35,717 nt of DNA, taken from Sphingobacteriales bacterium (GTDB lineage Bacteria; Bacteroidota; Bacteroidia; Chitinophagales; Chitinophagaceae). The notes below the pieces were generated by a model. That model searched no databases and had not been told where the DNA came from. It saw nothing but the letters and a program-made list of their open reading frames with translations. The stretch spans positions 1 to 35,717 of the forward strand of contig JAPLEF010000060.1 in assembly GCA_026391525.1 (NCBI GenBank). Direction: 5' to 3'. Below are positions 15,530 through 24,869 of this stretch, piece by piece. The translations under genes were made by a program, and so were the position numbers. How positions within the stretch are numbered: the stretch's first letter is position 1; each line of letters opens with the position of its first letter.

Positions 15530-16732
15530 ATGATTACAATCGGATTAATCAGAGAAGGCAAGGTTCCTGCTGATAACAGAGTTGCACTTACACCGGCACA
15601 TTGCAAATGGATCAACAAAACGCAGCCCCTCTTAAAAGTAATTGTACAGCATAGTGATTACCGCTGCTATAGCGATAAGGAATATGTTCAGGCCGGCATT
15701 GAAGTGAAAGAAGACATCAGTGAATGTGATATCTTTCTCGGCATCAAGGAAGTACCGGTGGATATGCTGATCAAAGGCAAAACCTATCTTTTTTTTTCAC
15801 ATACTAAAAAACTACAACCTCATAACAGGGGTTTATTGCAATCATTAATGGCCAAGAAGATAAGGCTGATTGATTATGAATGCCTCGAACATGAAGATGG
15901 CAGACGAATCATTGGCTTCGGATTTTTTGCAGGTGTGGTTGGAGCGCATAATGGCATGATGGCTTATGGAAAAAGAACAGGGAGTTATGCATTAGAAAGA
16001 GTGAAAGCGTCGCGGAATTTCAACGGACTGATTCATACTTATTTTGGATTACAACTTCCCCCGATTAAAATTGCCGTAACCGGGAGCGGAAGGGTTGCCC
16101 ATGGTGTACTTGAAATTATGAACCTGCTTGAAATTCATGAAGTAGAGCCTGATGAATACCTCCAAAACGATTTTGAATATCCGGTTTATGTGCATCTTAA
16201 AGGAGCTACTCTTTACAGCCATAAGGAAAAAGGAACCTACAACCGGAATGATTTTCACCTGCATCCTGAATCTTACCTTTGCAATTTTGAAAAATATATT
16301 CCATATACGGATATCCTGATGAATGGTATTTATTGGGATAAAAATATTCCCCGTCTTTTTGAAAATGAAGCGTTGAAATCGCCGAACTTTCGCATCCAAA
16401 CTATTGCAGACATCACAGATGATGCCAATGGTTCGATTCCCTGTAACCTTGGTGATTCCAGTATTGAAGACCCGGTTTATGGTGTAGATAAAATCAGCCT
16501 TAAAAAAACAGTTCCCTATTTACCGGGCAGTGTAGATATTATGGCCGTTGGAAACCTTCCCAATGAAATGCCACGTGATGCCAGCAGGTATTTTGGGGAG
16601 CAATTGATTAAACATGTTCTCAAAGATCTGATCGAAGGCAACAGTAAGATCATTGAGAAAGCTACCATTACCGCTGATGGACAATTAACCGAAGCATTTC
16701 TATATATGGATTCCTATGCAAAAGGGATGTGA
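15530..16732 (+). CDS. Saccharopine dehydrogenase-family oxidoreductase, lysine-ketoglutarate-reductase-like
   Basis: The 400-residue protein has an AlaDH/PNT-like N-terminal domain (IGLIREGKVPADNRVALTP) and a Rossmann domain with VTGSGRVAHGVLEIM near 182. Segments FFSHTKKLQPHNRGLL, RLIDYECLEHEDGRR and PRDASRYFGEQL match the lysine-ketoglutarate reductase half of the bifunctional LKR/SDH enzyme, as does the GSIPCNLGDSSIEDPVYG stretch. It may make or break saccharopine in lysine metabolism. The glutamate-forming saccharopine dehydrogenase partner is absent here. Alanine dehydrogenase is a common alternative annotation, but the LKR-type motifs argue against it. The gene is divergent from hscB and ends 12 bases from the convergent trmN6. 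Confidence 0.8.
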   Translation: MITIGLIREGKVPADNRVALTPAHCKWINKTQPLLKVIVQHSDYRCYSDKEYVQAGIEVKEDISECDIFLGIKEVPVDMLIKGKTYLFFSHTKKLQPHNRGLLQSLMAKKIRLIDYECLEHEDGRRIIGFGFFAGVVGAHNGMMAYGKRTGSYALERVKASRNFNGLIHTYFGLQLPPIKIAVTGSGRVAHGVLEIMNLLEIHEVEPDEYLQNDFEYPVYVHLKGATLYSHKEKGTYNRNDFHLHPESYLCNFEKYIPYTDILMNGIYWDKNIPRLFENEALKSPNFRIQTIADITDDANGSIPCNLGDSSIEDPVYGVDKISLKKTVPYLPGSVDIMAVGNLPNEMPRDASRYFGEQLIKHVLKDLIEGNSKIIEKATITADGQLTEAFLYMDSYAKGM

Positions 16733-16744
16733 TCTAAACTAAAG

Positions 16745-17461
16745 CTACCAGAGGTAATAGTCATTCAACAAGCCACAAAAAGAATCGGAATAAATTCCCG
16801 AAGCAGATTTGATATACATTTCTTCTATCACAGTAGGCATTGCAGCAGTTTTTCCAAAGTAGATACAGGCTCTGAAAAAATCGTGCTCAGGAGTTTGTTT
16901 CACTTTAAGGATCTTAAGAAGATTAAACCCTAAATCCTCCGCTAAGGTTGAAAATGTTTCCAAACGGCTGTATGGCAATAACAACGAAGCTTTACCTGTT
17001 TCATTTAGATTACCGGAAATAAATTCCAGCAAAGGTTTTAAAGTAAGTGCTTCGTCATGATGAGCGATATTTTTTTGAAGCTTTGCTGATGTTAGACTAT
17101 TTTCATAAAAAGGCGGGTTACTGAAAATGAAACCGAACTTTTCTACAGTCTGAAACTGCATAACATCTGCGTTTAATATTCTTATACGGTCTTTCCATGG
17201 AGTAAGCTGCACATTTTGATTCGCCTGAATGGCTGCAGCTTCATCTATCTCTATTCCCAGTATTGGGTTGTCATGTTGCTGAGCCATCATCAAACTCAAA
17301 AGGCCGGAACCGGTTCCGATGTCCAGCATTCCTGTATCTTTTGGAATATCAGTTTGACTCGCCATCCAGGCACCAAATAAACAGGAATCGGTACAAACCT
17401 TCATAGCTGATTTATCCTGATGAACTGTGAACTGCCTGAAATTGAAAAAACTGTTTGCCAT
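16745..17461 (-). CDS. trmN6: tRNA1(Val) (adenine(37)-N6)-methyltransferase, TrmN6/YfiC family
   Basis: The 238-residue protein is a class I S-adenosylmethionine methyltransferase. The opening FRQFTVHQDKSAMKVCTDSCLFGAW matches YfiC/TrmN6 (only the first and last parts are needed: FRQFTVHQ and KVCTDSCLFGAW). LDIGTGSGLLSLMMAQ at 46-61 binds AdoMet, and the NPPF motif at 115-118 (FSNPPFYENSL) is the N6-adenine signature. The family methylates A37 of tRNA-Val(UAC) in E. coli; the same target is inferred. It lies 35 bases after tsaD, another A37-modification gene, in an apparent operon. Confidence 0.88.
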   Translation of the reverse strand: MANSFFNFRQFTVHQDKSAMKVCTDSCLFGAWMASQTDIPKDTGMLDIGTGSGLLSLMMAQQHDNPILGIEIDEAAAIQANQNVQLTPWKDRIRILNADVMQFQTVEKFGFIFSNPPFYENSLTSAKLQKNIAHHDEALTLKPLLEFISGNLNETGKASLLLPYSRLETFSTLAEDLGFNLLKILKVKQTPEHDFFRACIYFGKTAAMPTVIEEMYIKSASGIYSDSFCGLLNDYYLW

Positions 17462-17496
17462 ATCTAACGTAAACGATTAGATGATATTTTTTTGCA

Positions 17497-18537
17497 TTAC
17501 CAGCTTGCCCTTGCGGAGGGAGAAATATCTAGAGGCGCAAATTGTGAAGCCAGAAATTTGTAATGGCCTGTAATGGCTATCATTGCTGCATTATCGGTAC
17601 AATATTCAAAAGCCGGAATGTATACATTCCACCCTTCAGCTGAGCCGATGCGTTTGATAGCTTCTCTCAACCCGCTATTTGCACTTACTCCTCCAGCGAG
17701 GCATATTTCCCTAATCCCTGTTTCATGCGAAGCTTTCCGGAGTTTATTGAGCAAGATGCTGATGATTCTCTCCTGAACGGAGGCGCAGATATCATTCAGG
17801 TTTGCGCTGATGAATGCCTGCCTTTCTTCAGGAGAAACCAAAAAAGTTTCTTTATATACATTACTTTTCCCGGCATTCTGCAAAAAATAAAGAATAGATG
17901 TTTTTAATCCCGAAAAACTAAAATCTAGCGCCGGTATTTGGGGTTCTGTAAAGCGGTATGCATGAGGATTGCCTTCTTTCGCATATTTGTCTATCAGCGG
18001 CCCTCCGGGATAAGGCAGTCCAAGCATTTTAGCTGTTTTATCAAATGCTTCACCAGCAGCATCATCAATAGTTTGTCCGATTACCTTCATATCCAGCGGA
18101 CTATCACATCGTACTATCTGGGTATGTCCTCCACTTACGGTGAGGCAAAGAAAAGGGAAACCTGGTTTATGTTCCGGAATCAGGTTGGCTAGTACATGAG
18201 CCTGCATATGATGAACGGCAATCAAAGGAATAGTAAGAGACATAGCCAAAGATTTTGCAAATTGTGCCCCTACCAACAGTGCCCCGATCAATCCGGGTGC
18301 TTGGGTGAATGCGATGGCATTGATATCACGGATTGTTAATCCACTTTGGTTCAGGGCTTCATCAACTACCGGAACGATATGCTGAAGATGCGCCCTGCTG
18401 GCCAGTTCTGGAACCACACCGCCATATTTTTGGTGTACTTGCTGAGTGGCAATGATATTCGACTTAATCATTCCATCTACACAAACGGCCGCAGCGGTTT
18501 CGTCGCAGGAAGATTCTATGGCAAGTATCGCTGGCAA
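17497..18537 (-). CDS. tsaD: tRNA threonylcarbamoyladenosine synthase subunit TsaD
   Basis: The 346-residue Kae1/Qri7-family protein transfers the threonylcarbamoyl group to A37 of ANN-decoding tRNAs, together with TsaB, TsaE and TsaC. It opens AILAIESSCDETAAAV and carries the iron-binding HHMQAH at 109-114 (His110, His114), SGGHTQIV, GEAFDKTAKMLGL and CTDNAAMIA near the end. The start is TTG at 18537; an in-frame stop lies 15 bases upstream with no ATG between. It is 25 bases from osmC and 35 from trmN6, suggesting co-transcription. Confidence 0.95.
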   Translation of the reverse strand: MPAILAIESSCDETAAAVCVDGMIKSNIIATQQVHQKYGGVVPELASRAHLQHIVPVVDEALNQSGLTIRDINAIAFTQAPGLIGALLVGAQFAKSLAMSLTIPLIAVHHMQAHVLANLIPEHKPGFPFLCLTVSGGHTQIVRCDSPLDMKVIGQTIDDAAGEAFDKTAKMLGLPYPGGPLIDKYAKEGNPHAYRFTEPQIPALDFSFSGLKTSILYFLQNAGKSNVYKETFLVSPEERQAFISANLNDICASVQERIISILLNKLRKASHETGIREICLAGGVSANSGLREAIKRIGSAEGWNVYIPAFEYCTDNAAMIAITGHYKFLASQFAPLDISPSARASW

Positions 18538-18562
18538 GGTTGACTTTAATTATTTCGTAAAA

Positions 18563-19042
18563 TTAAGATGCATCCGCACAGGTGCAATGCGGATGATGGC
18601 TGATTTCTATGGAACATGAATTGGCAATAAAACAAAACTCATTGGCTTTTTGATGTAAGGCGATCGCTGTATGGATCATGGTAGCATCAGATACTACGAT
18701 TTGTGGTGACAGTACAACTTCAGTAAATCTCCCCTTCCCCTGATCATCGATGGTTAAAGTACCTTTAGCCTGATCTTGATAAGCAATTACCACTATCCCT
18801 GCATCGGCACAAAGATGAAGGTACCAAAGCATATGACAGGAAGATAGGGATGCCAGAAAGAAATCTTCCGGGTTGTGCAAAGCCGGGTCGCCCATGAATG
18901 GAGAATCAGAAGAGCAAACCAATTCTTTTTTACCCGCAATAGTCAAGCGGTGATTCCGGCTATAAGCTTTATAGGCAGAAGTACCTGAACCCAGATTACC
19001 CGTCCAGGTGATTTGTAGTTCGTATAGATGCTGCTTTCCCAT
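18563..19042 (-). CDS. OsmC family protein
   Basis: The 159-residue protein has the OsmC/Ohr fold of thiol-dependent hydroperoxide reductases. Key features are a long N-terminal beta-rich part, DPALHNPEDFFLASLSSCHM with the catalytic-type Cys69, and a later cysteine in the FCFIANSCSIE segment at about residues 134-140. The C-terminal tail HHPHCTCADAS is rich in His and Cys, which is unusual. It may detoxify organic peroxides or be an OsmC-like protein of other function. It lies between an FtsX-type permease and tsaD with gaps of 47 and 25 bases. Confidence 0.85.
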   Translation of the reverse strand: MGKQHLYELQITWTGNLGSGTSAYKAYSRNHRLTIAGKKELVCSSDSPFMGDPALHNPEDFFLASLSSCHMLWYLHLCADAGIVVIAYQDQAKGTLTIDDQGKGRFTEVVLSPQIVVSDATMIHTAIALHQKANEFCFIANSCSIEISHHPHCTCADAS

Positions 19043-19089
19043 TTACAGATGTATTGGCGTTTATTCCTTACTGTTATATAAAATGATTA

Positions 19090-20331
19090 TTAACTTCTTA
19101 TCGCAACTACCGGATCCATCTTTGCTGCCTGCGAAGCGGGGATGATTCCTGCAAGAATCCCTACCAAAAGGCAAATGATGATAGTGGTAAACAACATGGG
19201 TAAAGAAATATAAACCGGAAATTCAAGCGGGCCGGATAACACAAGTGTGAGCAGGTAAACCAAAACCAACCCTATGGCACCTCCAAGGATACATAGAATA
19301 GTGGCTTCCAGCAAAAACTCAAAAAGGATAGTACCCTTTCTAGCGCCGATCGCTTTTTTAAGTCCGATCACGGAAGTGCGTTCCTTGACGGTTACAAACA
19401 TGATGTTAGCGATACCGAACATACCCACAATAAGACTGATACCGCCGATGATGCCACCAACAATATTGATGGTTACGAAAGAATCGGAGATGGCTTTACT
19501 GAATGCTTCAACACTGTTGAGTGAAAAATTATCTTCCTGTGTAGGGCTTAGTTTTCTCACCTGCCGCATGATGCCTCTGAGGTCTTGAGTGAGGGCATCG
19601 GTACTCACTCCTTCCTTTCCTTTCACAATCAGTATCGGATTTGCAAATTCAGGATCAAACAATTGCTTTGCATACTTGTTGGTCAGCATCACACATTCAT
19701 CATAATCCCACCCGATAAAACTTTTCCCTTCTTTTTTGATTACACCGATGATTTTTGATTTACGACCTTTGATATCTACTTGTTTCCCGATGGCCCTTTC
19801 AGCAGAACCGAATAAGTTTTCCGCATTCATGAAACCGATGATGCAGTTATTGGTTCCATTGCTGAATTCGGAAGAAGAGAAGTACCGACCGGCTTCAAAT
19901 TGTAAAGGTTGGATGTTGATCTGAGCTTCACTGATCCCATATACCCGAACATTTTGCAACAGATCATCCTTATGTGAAAGGTTAGCCCCGGTTTGCATCA
20001 GATAAGTTACTTCACCGGTAAGGCTCGAACGTTCACGGATATGTTCTGCTTCATCGCTCTTCATAACCGGTCGTGCACGAATCTTCCACATAGGTTGATT
20101 AGGGCCACCACTATAATCCCATTTATCAATATAGATAGTATTGCTCCCTAAACTCTTCACCTCATTTTGGATGTTGCGTTCCAAACTATTCACTGTTGCC
20201 AATACACCGATGATGCAAAAAATGCCGAAAGCAACACCCGTTAAACTTAAAGCGGTACGAAGCTTATTTACTTTCAGTTCCTGAAAAGTGAGCTTGAGGG
20301 AGTTTTGGAGTATGCTGAGTGTTTTACGCAT
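19090..20331 (-). CDS. ABC transporter permease, MacB/FtsX family
   Basis: The 413-residue protein has the MacB-like layout: an N-terminal membrane segment (about 27-48, TALSLTGVAFGIFCIIGVL), a large periplasmic domain (about 50-285), and three C-terminal membrane segments with the FtsX domain (GGIIGGISLIVGMFGIANIM, then GARKGTILFEFLLEA). It ends AAKMDPVVAIRS, the typical tail. Such permeases pair with a LolD/MacB-type ATPase and act in mechanotransmission, export or lipoprotein handling. No ATPase gene is beside it, so the partner must be elsewhere. Substrate is unknown. Confidence 0.88.
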   Translation of the reverse strand: MRKTLSILQNSLKLTFQELKVNKLRTALSLTGVAFGIFCIIGVLATVNSLERNIQNEVKSLGSNTIYIDKWDYSGGPNQPMWKIRARPVMKSDEAEHIRERSSLTGEVTYLMQTGANLSHKDDLLQNVRVYGISEAQINIQPLQFEAGRYFSSSEFSNGTNNCIIGFMNAENLFGSAERAIGKQVDIKGRKSKIIGVIKKEGKSFIGWDYDECVMLTNKYAKQLFDPEFANPILIVKGKEGVSTDALTQDLRGIMRQVRKLSPTQEDNFSLNSVEAFSKAISDSFVTINIVGGIIGGISLIVGMFGIANIMFVTVKERTSVIGLKKAIGARKGTILFEFLLEATILCILGGAIGLVLVYLLTLVLSGPLEFPVYISLPMLFTTIIICLLVGILAGIIPASQAAKMDPVVAIRS

Positions 20332-20493
20332 GGATGAATTTTTTGGTCAATTTCAAAACACTCCTGATCAATTAGGTTTAACAAAGCGATCTGATGCATC
20401 ATTTGTTCAAGTCAAATCAACTAAAAAACCAAATCAATAAAGTTGAGCTATTGCATAGCCGAAAAAGTCAGTATTATAGATTGATGATAAAAT

Positions 20494-20501
20494 CAAAGTT
20501 A
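20494..20501 (-). promoter_or_regulatory. Possible -7 promoter box upstream of the permease gene
   Basis: The minus strand reads TAACTTTG, an exact TAnnTTTG match, in the 228-base gap between rseP and the permease. It would give a 5' untranslated region of about 155 bases. There is no clear -33 element, so the support is weak. Nothing else is seen in the gap. Confidence 0.25.
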
Positions 20502-20559
20502 GTGTTATTCCATGGGTTGAGTGTGCCGTTCACAGACGGAAGCAACCCCACAGCTAAAA

Positions 20560-21939
20560 TCATTTACCCCAACCGAACCAATCATTACCATTTGCATAAA
20601 GCATCAATGCCAACAAGAGCACCATGCCTGCTATCTGAGCGTATTCCAGGAACTTTTCATTGGGCTTTCTGCCGGTGATCATTTCACCCAATGTGAAAAG
20701 TACATGGCCGCCATCCAAACCGGGAATAGGGAGCAGGTTCATGAAAGCAAGAACGATGGAGAAAAATGCGGTGATCGTCCAGAAATGTTCCCAATCCCAA
20801 CCATAGCCAGAAAAAACAGAACCCATGGCTTTAAAACCACCAACACCTTTATAGGCGCCGGTTTCGGGGGATAGGATTTTTTTAAACTGGTCGATGTAAA
20901 ATTTCAATTCATCGCCAGCCCTTCTTACACCGCCTGGAATGGCTTCTAAAAAACTGTATTTCTTTACCACATATTTGTAAATGCCAAGGCTATCAAATTG
21001 TTGCGGGGCAACAGGTGCGCCAAAACCCACAAGTCCGTCCTGAGGAAGTACACTACTAAAGGTGAGCATAGCATCATTGCGTTTAACCGTAACAGATACC
21101 GACTCTCCTTTTTTCTTTTTCTCCAGAACGGTTGCAAACTGGTCATAGAAATCAGTTGTAATGCTGTCAATTGCTATAATTTGATCGCCTCTTCTTAGCC
21201 CTGCCTTATAAACTGTTGCTGTATCGGGCACATACAAAACCAGTACCGGAGTACGTGGACTGATCATCGGTTTTTCTGTTTTCTTTCGTTTTTCTACCAA
21301 ATTACCGATAAGATCTACAGGCATGGGTAAATTCAGGTTTTTACCATCTCTGCTGATGGTTACTTCCTTATCTACAATAAGGAGTTTTTTTAGTGTTTCC
21401 GTATAATCAGTCACCGGTTTGCCATCAACAGATAGTATCTTATCACCTTGTTTGAATCCAAGTTCCTTAAAGAGCGGGTCGTTGAACGCAATACCATATT
21501 TGAGAGAATCTGAGGGGATTTTCTTTTCGCCCCAAACCATGAGGATCATGGCATAAATGATAAAAGCAAGGATCATATTTACCGTTACGCCCCCCAGCAT
21601 GATAATCAATCTTTGCCAGGCGGGTTTGCTCCTGAACTCCCATGGTTGTGGAGGTAAGCTCAATTGCTCTTTATCCAGACTTTCGTCTACCATTCCTGCA
21701 ATTTTCACATAGCCACCTAAGGGCAGCCATCCGATACCATACTCCGTTTCGCCAACCTTTTTTTTGAAAAGCGAAAACCAGGGATCGAAAAAAAGATAAA
21801 ATTTATCCACCCGGCATTTAAACCATCTGGCGGTGATATAATGCCCGAATTCGTGAAGGATTACAAGGATGGAAAGTGATAATAACAACTGAGCTGCTTT
21901 CAAACCAACACTACCCCAGTCTATAGCTAAAAATATCAT
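20560..21939 (-). CDS. rseP: RIP (site-2) metalloprotease RseP
   Basis: The 459-residue intramembrane zinc protease has HEFGH at 29-33 in the first membrane segment and the second metal site in NLLPIPGLDGGH close to the C-terminus. Two PDZ-type domains lie between: one around KELGFKQGDKILSVDGKPV and one around YKAGLRRGDQIIAIDS. Family members cleave anti-sigma factors or leftover signal peptides in the inner membrane. The pairing directly downstream of dxr (79-base gap) is widely conserved in bacteria and supports the call. Confidence 0.94.
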   Translation of the reverse strand: MIFLAIDWGSVGLKAAQLLLSLSILVILHEFGHYITARWFKCRVDKFYLFFDPWFSLFKKKVGETEYGIGWLPLGGYVKIAGMVDESLDKEQLSLPPQPWEFRSKPAWQRLIIMLGGVTVNMILAFIIYAMILMVWGEKKIPSDSLKYGIAFNDPLFKELGFKQGDKILSVDGKPVTDYTETLKKLLIVDKEVTISRDGKNLNLPMPVDLIGNLVEKRKKTEKPMISPRTPVLVLYVPDTATVYKAGLRRGDQIIAIDSITTDFYDQFATVLEKKKKGESVSVTVKRNDAMLTFSSVLPQDGLVGFGAPVAPQQFDSLGIYKYVVKKYSFLEAIPGGVRRAGDELKFYIDQFKKILSPETGAYKGVGGFKAMGSVFSGYGWDWEHFWTITAFFSIVLAFMNLLPIPGLDGGHVLFTLGEMITGRKPNEKFLEYAQIAGMVLLLALMLYANGNDWFGWGK

Positions 21940-22018
21940 ATTCTTTTAAATTAAAAATGAGTCGCTGTTGAAGAATCCCATCTGAAAAATCAAACCAGAC
22001 CTAATTCTGGCAAGCCTA

Positions 22019-23188
22019 TCAGAGTTTCATCAAAGAAGCTGCAAAGTTACGTGCCTCTCCATCGCTTTCAAAATATTCCTGAAGGGTGGGTTTGGCAACA
22101 AAAGGAATTTCTGCCATGGTTTTTTCAACAACGGCTGTGATGTCGAGAAACCCGATCCGGTTCTTTAAAAATGCCCATACCGCTATTTCATTTGCTGCGT
22201 TGAGCACACAGGCGGTATTGCCTCCTTTTTGCAAGGCCTCAATGGCTAAACCCAGATTTCGGAAGGTTTTAGTATCCGGTTCTTCAAAATTGAGGGCCGG
22301 GTATTTCCTGAAATTCAAACGGGGAAAGTCGTTTTTGATCCTGTTGGGGAAACCTAAGGCATATTGGATGGGTAATTTCATATCCGGAAGCCCCATTTGT
22401 GCTTTGATACTGCCGTCTTCAAATTGCACCATGCTGTGGATGATGCTCTGTGGATGGATGACCACTTCAATTTGTGAAGGTTGCAGGTTAAAGAGCCATT
22501 TGGCTTCAATCATTTCAAGGCCTTTATTCATAAGGGTGGCCGAATCGATGGTAATTTTCGCACCCATGCTCCAATTGGGATGTTGCAGGGCATGGTCGCG
22601 TTTTACATTTACCAGAAAATTGGGTTTCTTTCCGAGGAATGGCCCGCCACTTGCGGTGAGGATAATCCTTTCGATCGGATTTCTGCCTTCACCCACCAAA
22701 CACTGAAAAATTGCCGAATGTTCACTATCTACAGGAATGATAGGAGCCCGGTTTTCCAAAGCCATTTGCATCACGATATCACCTGCAACCACCAGGGTTT
22801 CCTTATTGGCAAGGGCAATGATTTTTCCTTTTGATACTGCTTTCAGCGTGGGTTTTAGTCCGGCAAAGCCTACAATAGCAGCAATCATCACATCATAAGT
22901 ATCAAAATCTGCCACTTCTTCCAATGCCTTTTCGCCACAAAAAACCTTGATTGCTGTAGAGGCCAGGGCTGCTTTTACATTATCGTATTTCTTTTCGTTC
23001 ACCACTACAACGGCATTGGGCTTGAACTCCAAAGCCTGTGTGATGAGCAATTCATCATTGGTATGGGCGGTTAGGATTTCAATTTCGAACAAACCCGGAT
23101 TTGCCCGAACCACTTCGAGCGCCTGAGTACCGATTGAACCTGTTGAGCCAAAAATGGCTACCCTTTTTTTGGGAGTTTCACCTGCCAT
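22019..23188 (-). CDS. dxr: 1-deoxy-D-xylulose 5-phosphate reductoisomerase
   Basis: The 389-residue enzyme converts DXP to MEP with NADPH, the committed step of the MEP isoprenoid pathway. The N-terminal Rossmann part starts AIFGSTGSIGTQALEVV. Active-site segments are NKETLVVAG, PVDSEHSAIFQCL, TASGGPF, and HPNWSMGAKITIDSATLMN followed by KGLEMIEA, then HPQSIIHSMV. These give the expected Asp-Ser-Glu metal site and NADPH contacts. Length is typical. It forms an operon-like pair with rseP. Confidence 0.96.
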   Translation of the reverse strand: MAGETPKKRVAIFGSTGSIGTQALEVVRANPGLFEIEILTAHTNDELLITQALEFKPNAVVVVNEKKYDNVKAALASTAIKVFCGEKALEEVADFDTYDVMIAAIVGFAGLKPTLKAVSKGKIIALANKETLVVAGDIVMQMALENRAPIIPVDSEHSAIFQCLVGEGRNPIERIILTASGGPFLGKKPNFLVNVKRDHALQHPNWSMGAKITIDSATLMNKGLEMIEAKWLFNLQPSQIEVVIHPQSIIHSMVQFEDGSIKAQMGLPDMKLPIQYALGFPNRIKNDFPRLNFRKYPALNFEEPDTKTFRNLGLAIEALQKGGNTACVLNAANEIAVWAFLKNRIGFLDITAVVEKTMAEIPFVAKPTLQEYFESDGEARNFAASLMKL

Positions 23189-23311
23189 GAGTGTTTGCTT
23201 TTAAACAAATAGTAATAAGAAAGGCAATTTACAGGAATAATTGCGTAAAGAAGACCTAAAATTGCAGACGGTTAAATTCTGTATATGATGAATAAGAAAA
23301 GGATGATGCAG

Positions 23312-24808
23312 TTAATTTACTTTAAAGCTTTCAAGGGCATTGGCGATTTGGCGGTCGTTCGATAATCGGGCCACTTTATTTTGCCCTCCCAGTTTTCCAA
23401 CGCTCTTCATATAATCTACAAAACCGTTCCTGCGTATAGGAGTTATTTTCAATGGTTCAAGGATATTGCCTTTGATCAGGTCGTCGTAATATACATTCTT
23501 CAGACGGAGCATTTCGTTTAGTTCCTCAGCGAATTCAGGCAAAGTATCCGGGTCTTTTTCAAACTCGATAAACCATTCGTGATAACTTTTTCCCTGCTGC
23601 GAACTCACAAATGGAGCAACCGTAAATTCAGTGATAGTGATGCGATGCTTTCCGGCAGCGGCCAGGATAGCAGCTTCCACTTCTTCTACAATTACATGTT
23701 CCCCAAAAGCAGAAATGAAATGCTTGGTTCTACCGGTAACCAATAAACGATATGGATTGACCGATACGAATTTCACCGTATCTCCTATATCATAAGCCCA
23801 TAAACCGGCGTTGCTGCTGATGATCATGGCATAATTCACCTGTACTTCCACGTCGCGGAGCATAAGCCTTTCGGGGTTCGGTTTACCAAGTTGGTCAACC
23901 GGAATGAACTCGAAGAAAATTCCGCTATTGCTGTTGAGCAGTAATCCGGGTGTTTCCTGCGAATCCTGAAAGGCGAAAAAGCCTTCTGATGCGGGGAACA
24001 GTTCAATGGTATCGATAGTGCGGCCAATGCTTTCCGTTAGTTTCGCTTGATAAGGTTCATAGTTTACGCCACCCTGCACCATCACACTGAAATTGGGAAA
24101 GAGTTCCCCGATTTTTTTTCCTGATTTTTCTATGAGCCTGTCGAAGTACATCTGCATCCATGGCGGAATACCGCTGATCAATGTCATGTTTTCATGAATG
24201 GTTTCTGCAACGATCTTATCTAATTTCTGTTCCCAATCTTCAATGCAGTTGGTTTCGTAGGAAGGCAGCTGGTTTGCCCTCAGGTATTTGGGCACATGAT
24301 GGTTTACGATGCCGCTCAAACGGCCTGTTGGAATGCCGGCAACTCTTTCCAATTCAGGGGAACCGCTAAGGAAAATCAACTTTCCATTGGCAAACTGGGT
24401 ATTGCCTGTTTCGGCCATATAACAGAGCAATGCATTTCGTGCCGTATTGATATGATTAGGGATGGAATCGCGTGTGATTGGTATATATTTCACCCCACTG
24501 GTGGTACCGCTTGTTTTGGCGAAGTAAATAGGCACCCCTTTCCATAGCACATTATGTTTCCCTTCCTTAATTTTTTCGATATAAGGGCGTAGTGCTTCAT
24601 AATCCCGAACCGGTACCTGTTTTACAAATTCTTCGTAACCCTTTATTTTCTCAAAGCCGTGTTCTTGTCCGAATACTGTTTTCTGAGCACCCTTCAACAA
24701 TTGTTGTAGTAACTGTTGCTGATCAGCTACCGCAGTTAACATGTTCTTTTTAGTTTGCCGGTATATATAATTGGCAAATGGTTTTGCCAAAAAAGATTTT
24801 ATTTTCAT
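23312..24808 (-). CDS. GH3 family acyl-adenylating/amide-forming enzyme
   Basis: The 498-residue protein belongs to the GH3 family, relatives of ANL adenylating enzymes that in plants join amino acids to acyl hormones. The ATP-binding motif YFAKTSGTTSGVKYIPIT spans about 95-112, with LFPASEGFFAFQD near 266-278 and YDIGDTVKFVSVNPYRLLVTGR near 340-361 as the nucleotide-binding elements (the first five and last five residues suffice to find it). Bacterial substrates are mostly unknown, so an acid-amine ligase role is inferred. A -7 box lies before the start, and a DUF4258 gene precedes it by 61 bases. Confidence 0.85.
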   Translation of the reverse strand: MKIKSFLAKPFANYIYRQTKKNMLTAVADQQQLLQQLLKGAQKTVFGQEHGFEKIKGYEEFVKQVPVRDYEALRPYIEKIKEGKHNVLWKGVPIYFAKTSGTTSGVKYIPITRDSIPNHINTARNALLCYMAETGNTQFANGKLIFLSGSPELERVAGIPTGRLSGIVNHHVPKYLRANQLPSYETNCIEDWEQKLDKIVAETIHENMTLISGIPPWMQMYFDRLIEKSGKKIGELFPNFSVMVQGGVNYEPYQAKLTESIGRTIDTIELFPASEGFFAFQDSQETPGLLLNSNSGIFFEFIPVDQLGKPNPERLMLRDVEVQVNYAMIISSNAGLWAYDIGDTVKFVSVNPYRLLVTGRTKHFISAFGEHVIVEEVEAAILAAAGKHRITITEFTVAPFVSSQQGKSYHEWFIEFEKDPDTLPEFAEELNEMLRLKNVYYDDLIKGNILEPLKITPIRRNGFVDYMKSVGKLGGQNKVARLSNDRQIANALESFKVN

Positions 24809-24837
24809 TCGAAGCCTTTGCTGGATGAGCGAACGGT

Positions 24838-24845
24838 CAAAATTA
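24838..24845 (-). promoter_or_regulatory. -7 promoter box for the GH3 gene
   Basis: The minus strand reads TAATTTTG, an exact TAnnTTTG match in the 61-base gap between the DUF4258 and GH3 genes, 29 bases before the GH3 ATG. No TTG -33 element at the correct spacing is seen. Confidence 0.4.
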
Positions 24846-24869
24846 AGTAATAAAAGAGCATTGTTGTAT

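Noticed and set aside
22086-22706. 206-codon plus-strand frame opposite dxr
   Set aside because: Long because of codon bias in dxr on the other strand; no domain or promoter seen.
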